From Spirochaetales bacterium (lineage in GTDB: Bacteria > Spirochaetota > Spirochaetia > UBA9216), in assembly GCA_016839055.1 (NCBI GenBank), contig JAEKNX010000016.1:20588-84587 (forward strand): a stretch of DNA of 64,000 bases. The letters are read 5' to 3'. The notes beneath the pieces are model-generated. The model did no database searches. It saw only the letters and a list, made by a program, of their open reading frames with translations, and was not told where the DNA came from. Below, in pieces: positions 43,294-51,365 of the stretch. How positions within the stretch are numbered: the first letter of the stretch is position 1; every line of letters begins with the position of its first letter. A program made the translations under genes and the position numbers.

Positions 43294-45705
43294 CTAGAAG
43301 TCAGTCTGTTCGGTACGGTTTATAATATCATCCTGCACCTTGCTGTCGAGTTCGACGAAGAAGGCGCTGTAGCCCGCAACTCTGATTATCAGGTCCTTGT
43401 GATCCTGCGGTTTTTTCTGAGCGTCCCGCAGGACTTCCGCATCAACTACGTTGAACTGGATATGCCAGCCTCCGAGGTCGAAGTAACTCCGGATGAGATT
43501 CCCGAGTCCCTGTTTCCCCTCTTCGGTGCTCATCAGGTCACGGCTGAATTTCTGGTTCAGGAGGGTTCCGTTTGTAACAAGCTCGTGATTAAGTTTCGCG
43601 ACTGATCTTGTCACCGCAGTCGGTCCCATGATGTCACATGCCTGCACGGGGCCTACGCCGTCTCCGAGGGCCGCTCGGCTTTTGCGGCCGTTCGGCAGGG
43701 CTCCTACATGAAGCCCGAGCGGAACATTCGCGGATACCGAATAAACTCCGGGACGGTAGACGCCGCCTCTGGTGTTTTTATATTGCTGGACCTCTTCACA
43801 GTATATAAGGACAACCTTTGACGCAAGCTCATCCACATAATCATCATCATTTCCGTACTTCGGCGCCTTGTTTACAAGCTGCTGTCGGAGTTCTTCGGCT
43901 CCTTCAAAATCATTGTCGAGGGCATTGAGAAGAAAATCCATCGAAACGCTTTTCTCGTCAAAGACAAACTTGCTGATTGCCGCGAGCGAATCGGCGACGT
44001 CTGAAAGTCCAACGGCCTGGGGTCCTGTGTAGTTGTATCTGGCACCGCCCTGGGTGAAATCAAGCCCGAGCTCCAGGCAGTCGTCAAGAAGGAGTGAGAA
44101 GTAGGGCAGCGGATAGTACTGAGCGTGAGCTTTTTCGATAAACTGAAGGGCAGTAACCATTTCCTTTACATAGGATGCAACCTGGGTTTTGAAGGCATAG
44201 AGAAGATCTTCCATGCAAGTAAATGATTTAGGATCACCTGTCTTCGGACCAATCTGTTTTCCCGACAGCCTGCATACGCCATTGTTGAGCGCAAGTTCCA
44301 GCGCCTTCGCGATATTAGACATCGAGGCGTTTGTCATTCCGTTTGTATGAGGGGGGACGGCTTCGACGCAGCCCGAGATTGAGTAGTCCCGAGCTTCCTT
44401 CAGAGGTACGCCGAGTGATAGCAGAGACTGAATTGCCACTGTATCGTTGAAAAACTCAGGCTTTGTCCGGCCGGTGGCTGCTATCCTGACCGCCTTTCTG
44501 AAGAAGTCTTCGGGCATGTTGTTGTGAACCCTTACTGAGAGGTTTGGTTGTGACAGGCTGGTGTGGCTTTCCGCATCGAGGCACATGAATGATAGCTCAT
44601 TTGTTGCGTCCCTTCCCTGACTGTCGACTCCTCCCAATACCAGATTCTCGGATATTGAGAAACCGGCATAATACTTAGCGCCTTCGAAGTCATAGGCCCT
44701 CATTATCTCGGTGAATTTAATCCAGAGGCATTCAAGCAGCTCCTGGGCTTCATCCTTTGTTATTTCATCTTCTGCAATGCTCTGCCTGTAGTATGGAAAC
44801 ATAAACTGATCGAAGCGGCCGACCGAGACTGCGAGTCCGTTCTGTTCGATGAAGCAGAGAAGGTGAGAGAACCAGAATGCCTGGACGGCTTCCCGAAAGT
44901 TTCTGGCCGGAAGGGCGGGCACCCTCTCGCAGATATCGGCCATAATCTCAAGTTCGGCCTTCCATCGCGCGTCCGGCTCGGAAGCGGCCAGTTCTCTCGC
45001 CAATACGGAATACCGCTTGCCCCATCTGATTATTGCGTCACAGATAATTATGATTGATTTATAGAAGTGCAGCTTCGATGTATTGTCCGGGTCGGACAGA
45101 TTGAGATTCCTGAGGTAATCCTCAGCTTCGGACCTTATTTCGAGATATCCTTTGGCAATCACCCTGTCATAGTCGGCAATGATGTGTCCGATGGAGCCTG
45201 AGAGGTGAATGCCAACCGAGAAGATCTGTTCGTCGAGCATTGCAATCTCGCGGGTCTTCTCGGGCATTGATGCGAGGGCTATCTCATCGAGGCATTTCCC
45301 CTTCCAGTAGGGAAGAACCTCGTCAAGGAGCTCGATCCTAATGTTCGGGGGAATGATCAGCCTGTCCTGTTCCCGTTTTTCGAAGAGATCGATCTCCTTT
45401 TCGAGATAGTTCGCCTCAGTTTCCGGAAAGAGTGGTGCTGATCGAAGCTTGCTGGCCTGAACACCCGCTATCAGCTGATCTTTCTGGATGAAGATTGTCA
45501 TCTTCTCAAGGACATTGGCAAGCGCCTTAGCCCGTCTTATGATCATCGGTTCGGTCTCGGTCTCCCTATAGGATTCGGTTATGAGTCGTGCCCGTTCAAT
45601 ACATATCTCAGGGTTTACCGCGAGGACTTCCTCATTAAGTTTCCTGGTTCTCCAGATAACGTCTTTTGCCGCCTCCGGATCGGTTAATCTTACATCTATT
45701 GCCAT
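43294..45705 (-). CDS. glycyl radical enzyme of the dehydratase/lyase (diol-dehydratase-like) group
   Basis: 803 aa. The radical-bearing glycine is Gly778 in IIRVAGYSAFF; the thiyl cysteine is Cys446 and the partner base Glu448 in SISGCVEAVPPH; His174 in GSIGHIIADYDRV matches the histidine that helps remove hydroxyl in glycerol and propanediol dehydratases. PFL-type enzymes have adjacent cysteines instead, so this is not pyruvate formate-lyase. After GCVE the sequence is AVPPHTNG rather than the P-rich stretch of the known glycerol/propanediol enzymes, so the substrate is open: a polyol, a sulfo- or phospho-polyol, or a hydroxyproline-like compound. Neighbours are two zinc dehydrogenases and the activase. 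Confidence 0.92.
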   Translation of the reverse strand: MAIDVRLTDPEAAKDVIWRTRKLNEEVLAVNPEICIERARLITESYRETETEPMIIRRAKALANVLEKMTIFIQKDQLIAGVQASKLRSAPLFPETEANYLEKEIDLFEKREQDRLIIPPNIRIELLDEVLPYWKGKCLDEIALASMPEKTREIAMLDEQIFSVGIHLSGSIGHIIADYDRVIAKGYLEIRSEAEDYLRNLNLSDPDNTSKLHFYKSIIIICDAIIRWGKRYSVLARELAASEPDARWKAELEIMADICERVPALPARNFREAVQAFWFSHLLCFIEQNGLAVSVGRFDQFMFPYYRQSIAEDEITKDEAQELLECLWIKFTEIMRAYDFEGAKYYAGFSISENLVLGGVDSQGRDATNELSFMCLDAESHTSLSQPNLSVRVHNNMPEDFFRKAVRIAATGRTKPEFFNDTVAIQSLLSLGVPLKEARDYSISGCVEAVPPHTNGMTNASMSNIAKALELALNNGVCRLSGKQIGPKTGDPKSFTCMEDLLYAFKTQVASYVKEMVTALQFIEKAHAQYYPLPYFSLLLDDCLELGLDFTQGGARYNYTGPQAVGLSDVADSLAAISKFVFDEKSVSMDFLLNALDNDFEGAEELRQQLVNKAPKYGNDDDYVDELASKVVLIYCEEVQQYKNTRGGVYRPGVYSVSANVPLGLHVGALPNGRKSRAALGDGVGPVQACDIMGPTAVTRSVAKLNHELVTNGTLLNQKFSRDLMSTEEGKQGLGNLIRSYFDLGGWHIQFNVVDAEVLRDAQKKPQDHKDLIIRVAGYSAFFVELDSKVQDDIINRTEQTDF

Positions 45706-45724
45706 ATTTAACTCCTTGAATGAC

Positions 45725-46747
45725 TCAGTCGAGGGTGAATATTGCCTTCATGACCGTACTTTTTCCGCTGCTGAGTTCTTTAAGAACCGACGGTCCGGCA
45801 TCAAGCGGGAAGGTCTTTATCAGCTTGTCCCAGTCAAACCTGCCTTCTGAGAGCATCTTCAGGGCGGTCTTGATATCCACCGGTTCGTAAACGCGAGAGC
45901 CGATTATCTCAAGCTCACCGAAATTACCCTTCCTGATGTCCATCTTCTGCTCGCCCTTCGGCACTCCTACTTCTATTATTCTGCCGCGATATGAGGCAAT
46001 ATCTATTGCCTGCTGAAAGCCTCCGGCAGTTCCAGTCACCTCGAAGACCACCTCGGGGCCGATTCCTTCGAAGTGATTTCTGGTGATTTCTTCAAGCCCC
46101 GTTTCCATAGGATTTACAACTGTAAAGCCCAATTCGCGGAGGATATTCAGCCTGAACTCCTGGATTTCTGAGACAATAACCTGTCTGGCACCCGCGCTTT
46201 GGGCGGTAATTGCAATAAGAATGCCGATAGGCCCGCCTCCAACAACCAGGACAGTATCACCGGTTGCGAGTCTTGAACGCCTGACCGCGTGAACGGCGAC
46301 GGCCAGGGGCTCGAAGACGGCAGCCTGTTTATAAGAGAGTCCTTCAGGAATGGGGTAAAGCTTGTCGGCCTTAACCTTGACGTATTCCGCAAATGAGCCG
46401 TGGCTGTCTACTCCGAAGAGAGCAAGGCTGGTACAGATGTGCCTTAGTCCCCTCATGCAGTTGTAGCAGTGTCCGCAGGAAATGAGGGGGTCAGCTACAA
46501 CCCTGTCGCCCTTCCTGTATCCTTCTACCGCACTTCCGGTCTCTGCGACCTCACCACTCATCTCATGGCCGAGGGCCATCGGCGGAATAGCTCTGTGTGC
46601 CGGGAAATAGCCCTTATATATTGTCAAATCGGTGCCGCAGACTCCAGTAGCTTTAACCTTGAGTAGTACCTCGTCATCTGCTATCTCCGGTTTTGATATA
46701 TCCTGAATCTCTGATTTATCCGCTGCTGTCCAAACTAATGCTTTCAA
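45725..46747 (-). CDS. zinc-dependent medium-chain alcohol/polyol dehydrogenase
   Basis: 340 aa from TTG 46747, chosen because GAGGAG lies 10 bp before it; a longer in-frame ATG at 46801 has no ribosome site. Catalytic-zinc ligands: Cys in GVCGTDLTIY and His-Glu in ALGHEMSGE; structural zinc: CGHCYNCMRGLRHIC. The NAD(P) fold is VLVVGGGPIGILIAITAQSAGA. Relatives oxidise sorbitol, threonine or 2,3-butanediol. It sits between the other dehydrogenase and the glycyl radical enzyme (19 bp before the latter), so it probably oxidises or reduces an intermediate of the same route. Confidence 0.88.
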   Translation of the reverse strand: MKALVWTAADKSEIQDISKPEIADDEVLLKVKATGVCGTDLTIYKGYFPAHRAIPPMALGHEMSGEVAETGSAVEGYRKGDRVVADPLISCGHCYNCMRGLRHICTSLALFGVDSHGSFAEYVKVKADKLYPIPEGLSYKQAAVFEPLAVAVHAVRRSRLATGDTVLVVGGGPIGILIAITAQSAGARQVIVSEIQEFRLNILRELGFTVVNPMETGLEEITRNHFEGIGPEVVFEVTGTAGGFQQAIDIASYRGRIIEVGVPKGEQKMDIRKGNFGELEIIGSRVYEPVDIKTALKMLSEGRFDWDKLIKTFPLDAGPSVLKELSSGKSTVMKAIFTLD

Positions 46748-46819
46748 TTTATTTTCTCCTCTACTATTTAAATCCACGGAACAATGGATTGAAGAATCCA
46801 ATTTTCAAAATTTGATTCT

Positions 46820-47857
46820 TCAATCCATATCAATTATTACTTTAAGAGTTGCCTTGTCATGCATGAACTTGTCGAAGCCCTCTGCTATTCTTTCGAGAGG
46901 AAAGATATTCTCGCTATAGCGGCTGAGATCGAAGCGGTTATATTCAACAAGTTTCGCAGCCTCGAAAAAATCCGTACCTGCGCCGGCGCAGGAGCCGGTC
47001 ATGCTCTGTTCCCAGAGTACGGTCCGGAAAAACTCGAACGGAGTATTCTGTCCCTCTTCCATGATTCCAAAAGCCGCCAGGCGTCCGCCGGGGCCGAGCA
47101 TCCTGCAGGATTTCTCATAGGTCTCCTGTTTTCCCACTGCCTCAATAACGTAGTCAGCTCCCATTCCGCCGGTAAGTTTCTTAACCTGAGCAATATCATC
47201 CGGGCCTATTAGAACCGTACTGTCGGCGCCCATTCCGGAGGCGAGATCCAGGGTTTCCTGTCTTCTGGCTACCATAATGACCGGTGCGGCACCAACAAGT
47301 TTTGCCATCTGCACCAGAAGGAGGCCCATGCTTCCTCCGCCGACAATGACGACACTTTTTGCGAATGAGATTCCCGAGAGCCTGAAGGTTCGCACGCAGC
47401 AGGAAACAGGCTCGATTAGAGCGAGTTTTTTCATCGGGGTATCAGGATTGAGTCTGAACAGGCTGGAGGCAGGGGCAGCGACATATTCGGCAAAGGCTCC
47501 GTCCTGATGAATCCCAATCTGGCTCATCTGTGAACAGAGCAGCGGTTTGTTCTGGAGACAGTAGATGCAGGAGCCGCAGCTTAGGTTGATATCGGCAGTG
47601 ACTACATCACCCTCGTCCCAACCTTTCACATTTTTTCCCATGGAGGCAATTGTACCCACAAATTCATGTCCGGGAATAAGTGGGAGTTTGTCTTTACTGT
47701 AGACACCGTTAAAAATATGAACATCGGTTCCGCATATACCGCAGTATTTTACCTTTATAAGCACATCATCATCGCCGATTTTCGGTACTCTTACTTCTTC
47801 AACTACTATCCTGCCGGGCTTTTTCATTACGCCCGCCTTCATTGTTTCTGGGATCAA
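46820..47857 (-). CDS. zinc-dependent medium-chain alcohol/polyol dehydrogenase
   Basis: 345 aa from TTG 47857, with GGAGG 7 bp upstream. Catalytic-zinc ligands lie in CGICGTDVHIF and GHEFVGTI; the structural zinc cysteines in CGSCIYCLQNKPLLC; the nucleotide fold is VVIVGGGSMGLLLVQMAKLVGA, followed by MVARRQE, which may favour NADP-like binding. It is the first gene of the operon behind a perfect sigma-54 promoter. Only about 30% similarity by eye to the second dehydrogenase, so they probably act on different intermediates. Sorbitol/threonine dehydrogenase-like by family. Confidence 0.88.
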   Translation of the reverse strand: MIPETMKAGVMKKPGRIVVEEVRVPKIGDDDVLIKVKYCGICGTDVHIFNGVYSKDKLPLIPGHEFVGTIASMGKNVKGWDEGDVVTADINLSCGSCIYCLQNKPLLCSQMSQIGIHQDGAFAEYVAAPASSLFRLNPDTPMKKLALIEPVSCCVRTFRLSGISFAKSVVIVGGGSMGLLLVQMAKLVGAAPVIMVARRQETLDLASGMGADSTVLIGPDDIAQVKKLTGGMGADYVIEAVGKQETYEKSCRMLGPGGRLAAFGIMEEGQNTPFEFFRTVLWEQSMTGSCAGAGTDFFEAAKLVEYNRFDLSRYSENIFPLERIAEGFDKFMHDKATLKVIIDMD

Positions 47858-47895
47858 TTCCGGCCTCCAAATTATGAGAATTATAATTAACTATA

Positions 47896-47912
47896 TAGCA
47901 AGTGACGTGCCA
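47896..47912 (-). promoter_or_regulatory. sigma-54 promoter of the glycyl radical enzyme operon
   Basis: On the minus strand TGGCACGTCACTTGCTA matches the consensus TGGCAC-N5-TTGCWA at every fixed position. Expected start near 47886, 29 nt before the TTG start of the first dehydrogenase. Confidence 0.85.
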
Positions 47913-47965
47913 ACCTCGAAGAGGGAGGAGGTTGAATGCAGTAATTGCTTATAATGTAATAAATT

Positions 47966-47981
47966 AAAACGATTTAAAACT
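47966..47981. promoter_or_regulatory. shared 16-bp regulatory element, copy 2
   Basis: Same 16 bases as 32499-32514 (AAAACGATTTAAAACT). It lies 54 bp upstream of the sigma-54 promoter of the minus-strand operon and 5 bp upstream of the -35 box of the activator gene, so it could control both directions. Confidence 0.65.
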
Positions 47982-47986
47982 ATTGC

Positions 47987-48015
47987 TTGACATATAGTAC
48001 CTTAACATTGATAAT
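47987..48015 (+). promoter_or_regulatory. sigma-70-type promoter of the activator-kinase operon
   Basis: TTGACA (47987-47992), 17-bp spacer, GATAAT (48010-48015). The leader to ATG 48072 is about 50 nt. The shared 16-bp element directly precedes the -35 box. Confidence 0.6.
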
Positions 48016-48071
48016 TCACTGTCACTATTTTATACGGTTAACAACGGAAGTGTGTATAATTACGGAACATT

Positions 48072-49391
48072 ATGAGTATAAATATTTTCATTATTGATGA
48101 TAAGGTCAAGGTATGTAAGAGCCTTGCGATTAATTTCGACCAGATGGGTTTTAAGACATCGTGGGCGAATGACAGCCTCACTGCAATTTCGAGCATCGGG
48201 AAGAATGATTTTGATCTGATAATCCTCGACCTGATGCTCGGAGATGAAGACAGTCGAGATCTGCTGCGGCAGATTATCTCTCTCAGGAAGGGGATTCCGG
48301 TAATAATGATAACCGGATACGGCTCTATAGAGTCTGCTGTTGATACAATAAAGATTGGCGCCTACGATTATATACAGAAACCGGTTGATTTCGATGTTCT
48401 TCTGAAGGTCGTCGAGAGTGCCCTTGCCAAAGGTCGCAGAGAGCAGGATGATGAGGCTCGATGTGAGGAGCACGGCGGTTTTATAACCAAGAACTCCGGG
48501 CTCATTAAAACCCTCGCAAAAGCCCGGAAGCTGGCGGCCACCGATCTGCCAATCCTCATCCTGGGGGAGAACGGGACGGGCAAGGAGGTTCTGGCCGATT
48601 ACATCCATGAGCACTCGGGCCGGAGTTCTTCCTGTCTGCAGAAGATTAACTGCGCCGCGTTTCAGGAGAGTATCCTTGATAATGAGCTTTTTGGCCACAA
48701 CAAGGGCGCCTATACCGGCGCTAACAGCGACTACAAGGGGATTTTCGAGAGGGCGGACGGCAGTAATCTCTTTCTTGATGAAATAGGAGATATGTCGCTT
48801 GCCATACAGGCAAAGATCCTCCGGACCCTTCAGAACAAAGAAGTCCGGAGAATCGGTGGTGATAAAACCATTACCGTTGATGTTCGGTTTCTGGCGGCAA
48901 CAAATAAAAACCTCGAAGAGCTCATATCGAGGAAAGAATTCCGTGAGGATCTGTTTTACAGGCTGAGTACAGCCGTAATAAAGCTGCCGCCCCTCAACCA
49001 GCGTAAAGAAGATATACCCATCCTGGGTGAATATTTCATGAGTGAATACTGTAAAAATAGTGACAAGAAGGAGCTTTCATCCGAGGTTCTTGATTTATTT
49101 CTTGACTATCCCTGGCCGGGAAATATTCGTGAACTGAAGAACACAGTGCAGTACGCATGCGCCGTAACTGCCGGTGACGTGATCCTCATAGAAGACCTTC
49201 CAATGAATATGCAGCATGCGTCCGAAAAAGAAGCACCTCCGGAGAATATCCGGGAGGATATGGAACGGAAGCTGATACTTAAGACCCTGCTCAAGAATGA
49301 TTATAATAAGACAAAGACCGCCGAAGAGTTGAGGATGAGCCGAAAGACCCTCTATAACAAGTTGGAACGCTATGGAATCAGCGTCAGCTGA
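48072..49391 (+). CDS. NtrC-family sigma-54-dependent response regulator
   Basis: 439 aa. Receiver domain 1-120 with the acidic pair Asp9-Asp10, phospho-acceptor Asp53 (LIILDLMLG) and Lys103 (YIQKPVDF). AAA+ domain about 140-370: Walker A GENGTGKE (165-172), the sigma-54 contact loop GAYTGA (212-217, a common variant of GAFTGA), Walker B SNLFLDEIGD. C-terminal Fis-type helix-turn-helix about 400-439 (NKTKTAEELRMSRKTLYNKL). When phosphorylated it should open sigma-54 promoters. It overlaps the kinase gene by 20 bp. Sigma-54 elements lie at 32514, 47912 and 51313, its likely targets. Confidence 0.95.
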   Translation: MSINIFIIDDKVKVCKSLAINFDQMGFKTSWANDSLTAISSIGKNDFDLIILDLMLGDEDSRDLLRQIISLRKGIPVIMITGYGSIESAVDTIKIGAYDYIQKPVDFDVLLKVVESALAKGRREQDDEARCEEHGGFITKNSGLIKTLAKARKLAATDLPILILGENGTGKEVLADYIHEHSGRSSSCLQKINCAAFQESILDNELFGHNKGAYTGANSDYKGIFERADGSNLFLDEIGDMSLAIQAKILRTLQNKEVRRIGGDKTITVDVRFLAATNKNLEELISRKEFREDLFYRLSTAVIKLPPLNQRKEDIPILGEYFMSEYCKNSDKKELSSEVLDLFLDYPWPGNIRELKNTVQYACAVTAGDVILIEDLPMNMQHASEKEAPPENIREDMERKLILKTLLKNDYNKTKTAEELRMSRKTLYNKLERYGISVS

Positions 49392-51195
49392 CCCGCATTT
49401 ATCAGAAGAAATACTCAGGCTTGAGGGGATAGGCTTCAAATCCCGGCAGGATGTTGTTCTCGATAATATCAACCTGATAATCAGGCGCGGCGAGATTCAC
49501 GCCATCCTGGGCGAGAACGGCTGCGGGAAATCGGTGCTCGGCAAGATTATAAGCGGGGCCGCCGTCCCGAATTCAGGCAGAATAATTGTCGAGAAGCCGG
49601 TATCAGTCGGAATGGTCCATCAGGAGAGGGTCGGCAGCGGTGAGTTCTGTATCTGGGAGTACCTGTTTTTTGATAATGATAAGGCATATAAGGGCTTTTT
49701 CCTGCCTCGCCGCCGTATGTTCCGTGATTCAGTCAGGCTGCTCGAAAATTACGGAATCTCTCTCGACGTGAGCCGGAAGCTAAAGGAGCTGAAAGAATCG
49801 GAATACACCGCCGTCGAGATAATCAGACAAGTCGAGAAGGCACCCGAGGTACTGGTTCTCGATGAAGTGTTCATCAGGCTGGGCACCGAGTATTCCAGGA
49901 TCTTTACCGGGATTCTGATACGTCTGAAGCGAAAGGGAACCGCCATTGTTTTTATAACGCATGATATTGAAAAACTTTATACCTTTGCCGAAAAGGTAAG
50001 CATCCTGAAAAACACGGAGATCCTGTATTCGGGAAACGTTGACAGTATCGACAAGGTTAATATTATCCGTCTTGCGTATACTGAAACTGCCGAGAAGGTA
50101 AACCTTGCCGATATTGAGACCGAGTTTTATCATTTTCTTCGGTTCAACGAGTCCATTCTGAATACCCTTCCGATTAATCTTGTTGTTCTCGATCCGGACC
50201 GTCAGATAATAATGGCGAACCGCTCATTTGAGGAGCACTTTCAGATTGACAGGAGTTCCTATCTTTATAAAAAGGTAAGCTATATCTTCTCTGATCAGAA
50301 GAATGATATCTACAGAATCATCATGGCATCTTTTGATTCAACCGAAATTCAGTCTTTTTTCGATGTCCCCTTAAGTTTAAAGGGGAAAGACTCAATCAAT
50401 ACCCTGAAAATTGTCCCCATCTATGACGGTGTCTCGATAGTCGGGCATATCCTGATCATGGAGGACGTTACTGATTATTACAGCCTTCAGAAGAAGCTGA
50501 TGCTCTCGGATAACCTTTCTTCCATCGGCATACTGGCTGCAGGGGTAGGTCATGAGATTAATAACTCGCTCGAGATTGTCTTCAATTATTTGCGCTACAT
50601 CAGGAATAAGATTAACGAGCCGGAGGTCTCGGAACCGATGGCGGAACTGAAGGAAGAACTAGACTTCATCTCAGAGATTGTTTCCAGACTTGTTAACTTC
50701 TCGGATGTCAGTATCAAGAATGCCGAAGAGTTTGATGTTAATAATCTGATTGCAAGCTACATTCAGCTGATTAGGAAGAATGATATTTACACCAGTACCG
50801 GATTCAGTTTCAACCAGAGCTCCGATCCGCTTTTAATCAGGATGAACAGGAATGAGTTCCGGCAGGTTATAATCAATCTGATTAAAAACAGCTGCGAGGC
50901 CGTCGGCAGCAGCGGCAATGTTTTGATTGAGACAGGCTATAATGAGGACTCAAGCGAAAAGCGGATAATAATCTCGGTCAGTGATGACGGTCCGGGGATT
51001 GCCCCTGATAAACTTGACTCCATCTTCCTTCCATTTTTTTCAACAAAGCCCTCAGATTCAAAAAACCTGGGACTGGGGCTCTCTCTATGTTACTCGATAA
51101 TCAAAAAAAGCGGCGGATCTATCAGGGCTGAAAATTCTTTGCAGGGGGGCTGCCGATTCATCATCGAGCTCCCCGTTGTTTCAGCGAACTGTTGA
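49372..51195 (+). CDS. histidine kinase fused to an RbsA-like ABC ATPase domain (ABC-PAS-HisKA-HATPase)
   Basis: 607 aa with no membrane segment. Residues 15-235 form an ABC ATPase domain like the first half of RbsA: Walker A GENGCGKS (47-54), Q-loop Gln84, Walker B VLVLDE (160-165) and switch His197 (FITHD). The signature is degenerate: LKELKESEY (138-146) stands where LSGGQ should be. A PAS domain follows (about 252-370), then a NtrB-like kinase: phospho-acceptor His394 in GVGHEINNSL, N-box NLIKN (502-506), DDGPGI (538-543) and NLGLGLSL (565-572). It overlaps the activator gene by 20 bp and must be its partner. I infer that the ATPase domain reads the state of a sugar importer, probably the RbsC-type one at 34053. 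Confidence 0.9.
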   Translation: MESASADPHLSEEILRLEGIGFKSRQDVVLDNINLIIRRGEIHAILGENGCGKSVLGKIISGAAVPNSGRIIVEKPVSVGMVHQERVGSGEFCIWEYLFFDNDKAYKGFFLPRRRMFRDSVRLLENYGISLDVSRKLKELKESEYTAVEIIRQVEKAPEVLVLDEVFIRLGTEYSRIFTGILIRLKRKGTAIVFITHDIEKLYTFAEKVSILKNTEILYSGNVDSIDKVNIIRLAYTETAEKVNLADIETEFYHFLRFNESILNTLPINLVVLDPDRQIIMANRSFEEHFQIDRSSYLYKKVSYIFSDQKNDIYRIIMASFDSTEIQSFFDVPLSLKGKDSINTLKIVPIYDGVSIVGHILIMEDVTDYYSLQKKLMLSDNLSSIGILAAGVGHEINNSLEIVFNYLRYIRNKINEPEVSEPMAELKEELDFISEIVSRLVNFSDVSIKNAEEFDVNNLIASYIQLIRKNDIYTSTGFSFNQSSDPLLIRMNRNEFRQVIINLIKNSCEAVGSSGNVLIETGYNEDSSEKRIIISVSDDGPGIAPDKLDSIFLPFFSTKPSDSKNLGLGLSLCYSIIKKSGGSIRAENSLQGGCRFIIELPVVSANC

Positions 51196-51312
51196 AATTT
51201 TACACATATACGGGTATTCGCTGTGGAAAAATTAAACAATTAGCGGGAAATTCGGCAGCCATGAAACTCCTATTTCATTACCTTGAAGCAAGTTAAAGCT
51301 TTCCCCTTTTGG

Positions 51313-51328
51313 TGGCATGATTCTTGCA
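51313..51328 (+). promoter_or_regulatory. sigma-54 promoter of the tandem DJ-1/PfpI gene
   Basis: TGGCAT-N5-TTGCA with exact GG-N10-GC spacing. Transcription would start near 51339, 27 nt before the ATG and ahead of AGGAG. No copy of the 16-bp element was found upstream. Confidence 0.7.
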
Positions 51329-51365
51329 TGATAGGTGTTGATTATGTATTTTTAGGAGAGTTTAA

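Noticed and set aside
42391..45705. Pyruvate formate-lyase and activase
   Set aside because: The enzyme has a single thiyl cysteine followed by Val-Glu, not the adjacent cysteine pair of formate-lyases.
36183..47857. Sulfoquinovose sulfo-transketolase route with isethionate lyase
   Set aside because: A split transketolase and a glycyl radical enzyme would fit, but no sulfosugar isomerase is present, and His174 with GCVEAV points to a dehydratase rather than IslA. It remains only one of several options.
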